DNA of 64,000 nt from Branchiostoma floridae. Taxonomy: Eukaryota > Chordata > Leptocardii > Amphioxiformes > Branchiostomatidae. The first letter of the stretch is position 1, and each line of letters opens with the position of its first letter. The notes under the pieces are model-generated. The model worked only from the letters and a program-made list of their open reading frames with translations. It made no database searches and was not told the origin of the DNA. Of the stretch, positions 57,401 through 64,000 are shown in pieces. The stretch spans positions 7,676,234 through 7,740,233 of the forward strand of contig NC_049983.1 in assembly GCF_000003815.2 (NCBI RefSeq), in the 5' to 3' direction. The position numbers and the translations under genes are program-made.

Positions 57401-59626
57401 CAGACCAATTATCCTTATCAAGTTGAAATGACCCAAAGCCTATGTCACACATCCAGCTAGGAAGTGTGACGTCAGCAATGAGTCAAAGGTGCTTGGAAGT
57501 AAGTATCGGCCCCGTCTCGTTACATCAGAGCCCATGAACCTTGCCTCAACCAAGACGGGGGCCGATATCGATTTCCAAGTACTTTTGACCCATTGCTGAC
57601 GTCACACTTCCGGTCTGGATGTGTGACATAGGCTTTGGGTCATTTCAATTTGATTAGGATCAGAGTTCTAATCGAAAGCGTGTTGGTGCTTAGCGCTTTG
57701 TTTTATGTACGGATATAGTTTGAAATTGTAACATAATGTTGATTACCGTCAAAGATGTTCTTACATTCGTGTAAAAAAACTCATCATGATGGCGAGTAAG
57801 CTGACCGCCTGTAAAACTTCTTTGAATGATAACGATAATCCACAAAGAAATGCCCTTCCATAGCTGTAATTTAGTGTAAACCAACTGGCAATTGTACACA
57901 GTAAACGGCGAGCAGATTATCATTGGACTCAGCAGAGCACTTTGGAAAAATGCTTGTAAACCTTTTACAGCTTTAACTTACATAGCTGACATTTTGTGGA
58001 AAAACCTCCCTGGTACTCAACGGATCATATTGGCCCCCCAGCGGTGGTTTTCAAATTTTGGGATTTATTAAAAAATCTTGAGATTCATTTAAAATATCTT
58101 GAGATTTATTTTAAAATCTTGAGATCTACTTTAAAAATCTTGAGATTTTGTGGTAAATCTCGAGATTTTTCATGAGAGGGTCTAAGGCCAAGTAATCATG
58201 AGAACAGAAATATATAGCATGTTGCACTGACCTTTTGTTAGGCACTACTGTGGGATGGGTGAAGCAGACCTGGCACCCGTTCCTGCCCAAGTTTGTTGTG
58301 CAGAACGCTGCAGGAGAAACTGTGCTGACCATCGAGGGTCCATGTCTCAACTGCTCCTTCTGTGGGGATGTGGAGTTTGACGTGAGCTCACAATTTATGG
58401 TTTTGTTAGTAAGGCCATGTTGATTTGATTACTTGGATGACATCTACGCACACATCAAATTTCCTCCATTGAAACAGATGTTTTGGACCATACAAAGCAG
58501 CTGTAAAATGAGCACATATATGCTGTGGATTGAACAAAAAATATCGAAAAAACATCAATACAAAAGTAAATTGCAAAGTCAAAAGAAGAAGATGTGAAAG
58601 AACAAAAATGAAGAATCTGTTGCCAGTGGTACATGTATAGCATAGTCGAAGTGTTTTAGTTATACCTTCTCGATCACTTAGATTTCATACAGAAGGCAAC
58701 CTTTTTGGCCATGGCAATTATTTTTTTTTCAGTCGCACACTTATATTGCAGTTTTGGTGTTATCAGAGGATGTTATCCATATAATGAAATCAACATGGCC
58801 TAATATAACGTTATAGATTAAAGTGTTTCAAGTACTTATCTATTATTGAATCATGTGTATTTTCATAGAATGATTAATCGGCTAAGGCTGTGGCTTACTT
58901 TTTTATCACATTTACTTGCTGCTATAAATTGACATGGAGTCTGATCTGTAATTGATTCTAAATGCACCCATTCCAGGTTATGTCTGCCGATGAAACCAGT
59001 AAAGTTGGTAAGATTTCAAAGCAGTGGAGTGGGCTTGCCAAGGAGATGTTCACAGATGCAGACAACTTTGGAATCCAGTTCCCCATGGACCTTGATGTCA
59101 AAGTCAAGGCTTCCCTGCTTGGAGCTATTTTTCTCATTGTACGTTTTTTACTGTTTTCTTCAAAACTAAACTTGACATCTCTGTAACTCAGTCAAATAAT
59201 GTATGCATCCCTTCTCCATCAATCTTGAAAACACCTCGAACCAGATTAATTCAAATTCATGATGTTCTCTTCCCTTTGTTCTTTCTGGATATCTTATCTT
59301 AAGTTGACTTTGACAGAAATGCAGAATATGCAACATCGTGAGAGTTTAGGCCCCTCTTAAAAATAAAAAAAGACCTTGAACCATTTACTCACATTTCTAC
59401 TAAAAAAAAGCCAATGAAATACATTTGACCATAATGACAGAGGACTGTAGAAAGTTTAAAGACGCTGGCAAAAACAATACATTTCTTGCCCGTGGTGTAA
59501 GGGAGTGAAATATAACAAGTCTATAGTAAAAATTCTTCACCTTAAAACACTGTATATCTCTGCCAACAGGACTTCATGTTCTTCGAGCAAGTTGGGAATC
59601 AGGAACAGCAGAACACAGTCTGGTAA
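54430..59626 (+). CDS. PLSCR: Phospholipid scramblase (PLSCR family)
   Basis: Coding exons: 54430-54463, 56658-56771, 57072-57314, 58242-58381, 58977-59138, 59570-59626. All junctions have GT-AG and keep phase (the first three introns phase 1, then 1, 0, 0). The product is 249 residues; PLSCR1 is about 318 with a longer Pro-rich N-terminus. Visible: [17 protein letters not shown] at the start of the core; LTGFET-like [10 protein letters not shown] (51-60); CC…CC at 79-85; Cys cluster 112-120 (CMHCMWACC), equivalent to the palmitoylated cysteines of PLSCR1; [20 protein letters not shown] (188-196), matching the non-classical NLS region; the calcium-binding-like [14 protein letters not shown] (204-217); and a C-terminal hydrophobic segment (about 221-236) ending NTVW. 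Family members move phospholipids between membrane leaflets in response to calcium, and some enter the nucleus. The start ATG has a strong context (AACATGG). Orthology to a particular vertebrate paralogue is not resolved. Confidence 0.95.
54880..55016 (+). repeat. Possible retroelement tail ending (AATA)n
   Basis: Intronic sequence ending 'caaccaataaataaataaata', similar in style to LINE tails. Weak. Confidence 0.3.
55772..55998. mobile_element. Foldback MITE in scramblase intron, about 70-bp arms
   Basis: AATAAGCCCTT (55772) and AAGGGCTTATT (ending 55998) bound 227 bp. Both arms contain the inverted phrases gcatgtgcggcgataggaat / attcctgtcgccgcacatgt and ctaggtaatat…aaggcc. Confidence 0.85.
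56097..56125. repeat. (CTTAAT)n hexanucleotide repeat
   Basis: About 4.5 units in the scramblase intron upstream of the proline-rich exon, preceded by a degenerate 'gttcta' repeat. Confidence 0.85.
56261..56451 (+). CDS. Proline-rich cassette exon of the scramblase, (GYPPPQQ)8
   Basis: Acceptor TGTGTTACAG ends at 56260. The phase-1 reading from the start exon (54430-54463) continues as eight GYPPPQQ heptads (21-nt units) and then GYAPQGF and a TAA at 56449-56451. Such Tyr-Pro-Pro repeats are normal for the N-terminus of scramblases, where they bind SH3/WW-type partners. No GT donor in the phase needed to join 56658 is present before the stop; the only late GT (56445-56446) is in the wrong phase. 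So either this is an alternative terminal exon giving a 74-residue Pro/Gln/Tyr protein, or an indel or repeat collapse in the assembly has destroyed the junction. Skipping it keeps the scramblase frame. Confidence 0.6.
57357..57717. mobile_element. Long foldback element in scramblase intron, arms about 150 bp
   Basis: TATATCCGTACATAAAA (57357) and TTTTATGTACGGATATA (ending 57717) are the tips. The arms remain paired inward through 'tgacccaaagcctatgtcacacatcc…' against 'ggatgtgtgacataggctttgggtca' and 'gtgtgacgtcagcaatg' against 'cattgctgacgtcacac'. Only about 40 bases separate the arms. Confidence 0.9.
58066..58172. repeat. Tandem array of a palindromic 21-23-bp unit
   Basis: Five units of the form AAAATCTTGAGATTTATT; the core AATCTTGAGATT is nearly self-complementary and the last copy, AATCTCGAGATT, is a perfect palindrome. 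Lies just before the scramblase exon at 58242. Confidence 0.8.
58408..58803. mobile_element. MITE family D, copy 5, in scramblase intron
   Basis: 'aaggccatgttgatttgatta' at the left and 'aatgaaatcaacatggcctaa' at the right, about 396 bp apart, inserted directly after the exon ending at 58381. Confidence 0.85.
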
Positions 59627-59896
59627 ACAGGGACAGCAGAACACAGTCCGGTGAACATCAGAAACAGCTGAACATAGTATGGTTTAACCGTTAACATCAT
59701 GAACAGCAGAACACAGTCTGGTAAACATCAGGAACAGCAGAACACAGTCGGGTAAACATCAGAAATAGCAGAACACAGCCGGGTAAACATCAGGAACAGC
59801 AGAACACAGTCGGGTAAACATCAGAAATAGCAGAACACAGTCGGGTAAACATCAGGAACAGCAGAACACAGTCGGGTAAACATCAGGAACAGCAGA
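59600..59896. repeat. 31-bp minisatellite that begins inside the scramblase coding end
   Basis: Unit 'gaacagcagaacacagt' + 'cgggtaaacatcag' (31 bp), about nine and a half copies. The first copy is the last seven codons and stop of the scramblase gene (EQQNTVW-stop); the following copies form the start of its 3' UTR. Copies alternate between 'gaacagcag' and 'aaatagcag' forms in the middle of the array. Confidence 0.9.
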
Positions 59897-60214
59897 AACT
59901 TCATACATTACTCTGGAATACATTCAGGGACCCCAAAAAAACAGGTCACAAATCAAAGCAATGAAATTATGATGTAAATAGTGCCAATTGTATTCATGTT
60001 GGTTGAAACTATACATTACTCAGTAATTATATGCACATATAAGAACATCTCTTATTTGTAAGAGTCATTTGACTAGAATCTTTCTAAAGAAGTAAACCAT
60101 ATTTTCTTTCTATAACAAAACGTTAACAATTGTAGAATTACATTATGCCTTTGGGTCATTTATGCTTACCAGTTATATTTTCTCTCTAGTCCTGTTGATA
60201 CAAAATGTTACATA

Positions 60215-60325
60215 CGGGAGACCTGGCGCATCCCCGCCTTGTAATTAGCCAGCGAAAGGGTATGCCACCCTGTAAGGGGCGGTACAATCCCGTCGTGTGT
60301 AAGCACATCGACCGATGATGATGAT
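60215..60325 (+). repeat. Retroelement-like tail ending (GAT)n
   Basis: GC-containing segment ('ccctgtaaggggcggtacaatcccg') ending in GATGATGATGATGA. A similar GAT-type end is seen inverted near 34608-34650. Family not identified. Confidence 0.4.
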
Positions 60326-60406
60326 GAGAAAATGTTTACATTTGAAAGCATCATCTGTGACGGTGAAAATGATAGGTTTTTAGATGGGAATAAGGCATCT
60401 TATGTG

Positions 60407-60680
60407 TGGATTTATGGATGACATTCTTTGGAAACCAACAAACTGATGGGAGCGTGCGAATAATGAAAGGCCTTCATTATAAAATCTAAGTGGTCAGGAA
60501 GGTTGAACTAATTACTAAACACACTTTGAGTATGGTATACAGAACAATAGAATCCTCATTTTGTTCTTGCACATTTTCTTCTTTGACTTTGGAATATATG
60601 ACTGTTTTCGTTTTTTTTTTTAAATTTACGTCATATATGTGCTCATTTTACTGCTGATTTGTAGAATCTACAGTATGGTC
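60407..60680. mobile_element. MITE family D, copy 6 (partial)
   Basis: 'tttatggatgacattctttgg', 'cattataaaatctaagtgg' and 'cttctttgactttgg' match the family interior; the right end is lost. Confidence 0.65.
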
Positions 60681-60884
60681 TATAACTACATCAGATTTTG
60701 TAATTTTACGGTTTGTGAAACCATACACTACTGAACGCTTTTAACACGAAATCGACATTCGAGAAAGATGGTCATTTGATCCTCTCACAGAACGTGATAG
60801 ATTAATTCTGTGCGAGACTTTCTTCACTTTCATTGTTATACCACCGTTCATTTTTTGTCCAGTCTTCAGAAAATATGGATTTCT

Positions 60885-60890
60885 AATAAA
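60885..60890 (+). promoter_or_regulatory. Candidate scramblase poly(A) signal
   Basis: The first AATAAA seen downstream of the scramblase stop, about 1.26 kb away. A nearer non-canonical signal may be used instead. Confidence 0.3.
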
Positions 60891-60899
60891 ATGTATCGT

Positions 60900-61720
60900 C
60901 ACTGACAAATAATTCTGGCTTCGCTGGCCTCGTTTATACAGACAATTTCAATAATCACTGTTATCTGACATACTTATAGTACCAACTAGACTTATCTCGC
61001 AACTGTTTGTTTTTCCTTTGTTGTTTTTGTATGAGCAATCCAAAAAAAGATGCATATTTGTCTGACTCGTGATTACGGCCAACCCATACATTACTATTAA
61101 TTGATTTTCTAATATTTTTTTCATGAAAAATATCCATAAACATTGCTAGATTGTGATATCGTAATATGTCTAGCTTGAATTATTAGATTTATACAAGTCT
61201 GACAAGTGATTAGGGACAGCCCATACATGAATTGATTTTCTAATAATTGTTTTCGTAAAAAATGTCCATAAACATTGCTAGATGGTGATGTCATAATATG
61301 TTTATCTTGAATTACGCAGAAAGGTAACTAGATCATACTTTACGGGTTTTTGAGAGGTCAGCTGTTGGGTGAATGATCTTTTCATGGATTTTTAGCATTG
61401 AATCTTTATTGCTAAGACAAAAGTTTAAAGGGATACATATCTTATACAAAGTTTAAGATGTACATAATAGAAATCATCCAAATTGCTTTGAACTTTATGA
61501 ACCGTAGTTTTGGTGTTTGCATAGTTACACTTTAAAAGATTTTGTTACTTTGGGTTTTTCTTTGGCCAAACCTAACAATGCCTTAAAGCATTCTGTGACT
61601 TCTTCTTTTAAGGTGAATTTAGATTTAGTCATAAACATCATACTTCCATGAAATAGATCTTATGCAGATGGTTAAGACATTTGCTTGTTCAGAATACCGG
61701 ACGCTTCACTTTCCACCGGT
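60900..61720. other. Spacer, no gene seen
   Basis: Contains a diverged direct repeat: 'catgaaaaatatccataaacattgctaga' (near 61124) and 'cgtaaaaaatgtccataaacattgctaga' (near 61254), each preceded by 'cccatacat' and 'ttgattttctaat'. No exon recognised. Confidence 0.5.
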
Positions 61721-62867
61721 AGATACTACTATACAATGTGTGAATGGTGTACTCTCAGCTGCTATCTTACGGAGACACTGTATAAAAGAATACATCATAA
61801 TGCAATACGATAAGATAAAACACAATTATACAAATACAATACAATGCAAATGCAGTGCAATGCAATACAGGTTGATTCGATTGGATAAAGTTAAGACACA
61901 ATCAATGGTCTCTTAGGCCGTGGTACAGTGCGTGCAGTATTAAGCATTGTGGGATTTTACAGGCTTAATTGAAATGATAGAAATCCATTAACCGTATATT
62001 GAAAATTACTATCGTTTGATCTTGTCAAATGTCTCTGCCTAAATTACGGAAAAATTTAGCATTTTAAGCACTGCAAGTTACAAGGATGTCTTTCTTCCCT
62101 CGTAGTTGATAAAAACCCATGATTTAATTATAAGTCGACAGCACATAAATTACAATGCAGTGCAATGCAATACATTGCTGTACAATATAGTAAAAGATAA
62201 TACAATGAAATACAATATATATAACATAACATAACACAATACAATACAAAACAGCAACGTGAACTAGTATACCAATCTAAGATACTACTACACAACATGT
62301 GAATGGTGTACTTTCAGCTGCTATCTTACGGAGACACCATTTGCTTCAGAAAGATAGTTACAATGTGTGCCCGTGGGTTGATACGATTCAATACAATTCA
62401 ATACAATACGATACAATTCAATACAATACGATACAATACAATACAATACAATACAATACAATATGATAAAATACAATACAATACAGTACAGTACAATGTA
62501 ATATATGATGCAATACAGCACAATACAATGTAATGCAATACAATACTGTACGAAAAATAGGATACAACGTTATACAATGCAAGTCGATGCAATGCCATAC
62601 AATACTATACAATAAAACGAACTAGTATTACAATGCAAGTCTGACTTTCTGATATACACAGTATGGATGGTGTACTTTCAGCTGCTATCTTACGGAGACA
62701 CCATTTGCTTCAGAAAGATGGTTACAGTGTTTGTCTGTGTTGATGCAATACAATACAATTCAATTCAATACAATACAATACAATTCAATACAATACGATA
62801 CAACACAGCAAAGTGAACTAGTATACCAATCTAATATACTACTATACAACATGTGAATGGTGTATTG
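61721..62867. repeat. Composite array: NHL-gene 3'-end copies alternating with (AATAC)n
   Basis: Three copies of the 3' end of the NHL gene (about 61721-61790, 62255-62381 and 62657-62744) alternate with stretches of the pentanucleotide AATAC/ACAAT (about 61820-61860, 62150-62250, 62389-62640, 62741-62810). The copies carry 'gctgctatcttacggagacacc' in place of the gene's 'gctgctatcttgcggagacacc', so their reading is broken by a stop. Confidence 0.85.
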
Positions 62868-63776
62868 TCAGCTGCTATCTTGCGGAGACACCATTTGCTT
62901 CGGAAAGATGGTTACAGTGTCTGTCCGTGTGTTGGTCACCACAAGTTGCCCATCCGGTCCCAGAGCAATGGCCCTTGGATCCATAGTACGGACAACGGTG
63001 CGGACAAATTCCCCGCGGCTTGTGAACATGATAACGCTACCTCTTTGCTCGTCTGCGACGAAGATGTTACCGGCGGTGTCCGTACAGATACCCAGGGGAA
63101 GCCTCAACCGATCGTTTCCTCCGAGCGCGCTAAATTGGAATAGCCAATGCCCGTGGTGCTCGTACACGTGAACACCGTTATTAGGTTGTTTAGAATTCCC
63201 ACGATTGGGCATTCCTGTGTTAGCCGTATCGGTCACGAGAATGCGTCCATTATTGTTGTCTGTGGTGACGCATGAAATCTCCACTCCTTTTTCCACTTTA
63301 ATGTTCTGAATGAGGGAGCCGTTTGGCTGAAACACGTTAAGTTCGTCCGAACCGGCCACGATGACTCTGTTATTGGCCACATCCACTGCAATGCTTGGGT
63401 ACCAAGACTTGGGTACCAAGCTTAAGTCTCCTGCATTGACGTCGAACATGGTTAAAGGGTGGCCGTCCTTTTTGTACTGAACTGCATGTATGTTCGGATC
63501 GTAGAAGTCTTTCCTCACCACCACCCAAAGATCTCCCTCTCCGTCAATTGCAACACCGAAAGGAAGCATTGCTCCATTTTTACCCGGGACTATCGTTGGG
63601 AAGAGGCGAAGGTGCACCCCTCTCATGTTGTAGACTTGGACTCGTCTATTGAAGAGATCAGTCACAAAGATCTCGTGGTCAGCAGAGACGGCCACTCCGA
63701 GGTTCTCGTCAAATTCACCAGGATCTGTTCCCTGCCCACCAAAGGTGATCTTTTCCTCTTTTGCTGAAGAAGACAT
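62868..63776 (-). CDS. Intronless NHL-repeat (TRIM/NHL-type) beta-propeller protein
   Basis: An uninterrupted 302-codon frame starting at ATG 63776 with an in-frame TAA immediately before it and ending at TGA 62870-62868. It consists almost wholly of NHL-type blades: FGGQGTDPGEF … GVAVSADHEIFVTD..NRRVQVYN (about 12-50), GVAIDGEGDLWVV (about 74), SIAVDVANNRVIVAG (about 127), CVTTDNNNGRILVTD (about 163), GICTDTAGNIFVADE (about 228), AIALGPDGQLVVTN (about 270). That is about six blades, as in the TRIM2/3/71 and Brat propellers, which bind RNA or protein. There is no RING, B-box, coiled coil or filamin domain. This may be a retrocopy or a propeller-only member of the expanded lancelet NHL set. 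The start codon context (TTTAAATG) is poor. Function unknown. Confidence 0.85.
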   Translation of the reverse strand: MSSSAKEEKITFGGQGTDPGEFDENLGVAVSADHEIFVTDLFNRRVQVYNMRGVHLRLFPTIVPGKNGAMLPFGVAIDGEGDLWVVVRKDFYDPNIHAVQYKKDGHPLTMFDVNAGDLSLVPKSWYPSIAVDVANNRVIVAGSDELNVFQPNGSLIQNIKVEKGVEISCVTTDNNNGRILVTDTANTGMPNRGNSKQPNNGVHVYEHHGHWLFQFSALGGNDRLRLPLGICTDTAGNIFVADEQRGSVIMFTSRGEFVRTVVRTMDPRAIALGPDGQLVVTNTRTDTVTIFPKQMVSPQDSS

Positions 63777-63879
63777 TTAAACGTTACAAGGTTTTAGGCT
63801 TGTCTTAGGCGTAAATGCTATTCAGTCATACGCCAGAAAGTAGCTACTCAAGCAACTGGATATGGTTTTCGAAACGATC

Positions 63880-64000
63880 AGACGTTTCAACTGGCATCCA
63901 CCACTTTTCGCAAGTGACACTGAAGTGATCTGGAAGAAACTTGTCTTTTATTCCCTATATAAGAATGGAGACAATTTTAGCTGTCCAATAGGGAACATGT
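63880..64000. repeat. Interspersed repeat upstream of the NHL gene (partial)
   Basis: Contains 'ggcatccaccacttttcgcaagtgacactgaag', a diverged match to the 'gacatccatcactcttcttcag…cactgga' phrase at about 7164 and 55455. It runs to the window edge. Confidence 0.4.

Noticed and set aside
62303-62612. Ile/Tyr/Asn- and Cys/Ile/Val/Leu-rich repeat open frames
   Set aside because: Translations of the AATAC pentanucleotide array.
63459-63767. 102-codon plus-strand open frame
   Set aside because: Antisense of the NHL-repeat gene.

Overview
The window is animal nuclear DNA, most likely from a lancelet (Branchiostoma). The evidence is indirect. Genes are intron-split and widely spaced, and two encode recognisable chordate-type proteins. 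There is also an intronless NHL-repeat gene of the kind lancelets have in many copies. The spacers are packed with small inverted-repeat elements (MITEs), tRNA-derived SINEs, a LINE tail and microsatellites. A run of exactly 100 N (30673-30772) shows this is a scaffold, so repeat-rich joins should be treated with care.

Layout. 1-540: possible last exon of an unidentified plus-strand gene, with an AATAAA at 530. 540-30672: about 30 kb with no gene I can support. It holds at least six MITE families, three tRNA-like SINEs, a LINE 3' fragment, a roughly 0.75-kb tandem duplication followed by 163-bp tandem repeats, and many hairpins. 30673-30772: assembly gap. 31000-33613 (minus): DYRK2, a dual-specificity kinase, in two coding exons with a phase-0 intron; its promoter carries CRE-like, E-box, CCAAT and RFX X-box motifs. 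33.9-52.8 kb: repeat-rich spacer with MITEs, a CCAAT-bearing tandem duplication, CpG-rich patches and weak exon candidates, but no identified gene. 52870-59626 (plus): a phospholipid scramblase gene with a non-coding first exon, a start exon, a proline-rich cassette exon whose place in the transcript is unresolved, and five core exons. 62868-63776 (minus): an intronless NHL beta-propeller protein whose 3' end has been copied at least three more times into an adjacent pentanucleotide-repeat array.

The three main genes do not form an evident pathway: DYRK2 is a cytosolic/nuclear kinase, the scramblase is a membrane lipid protein, and the NHL protein is an uncharacterised propeller. The most notable features are structural. 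Coding 3' ends have seeded or joined tandem repeats in two neighbouring genes. The scramblase has a repeat-coding exon that does not fit the splice phase. RFX-like motifs lie at two inferred promoters and at other sites. The palindrome TAACGTTA is strongly over-represented.
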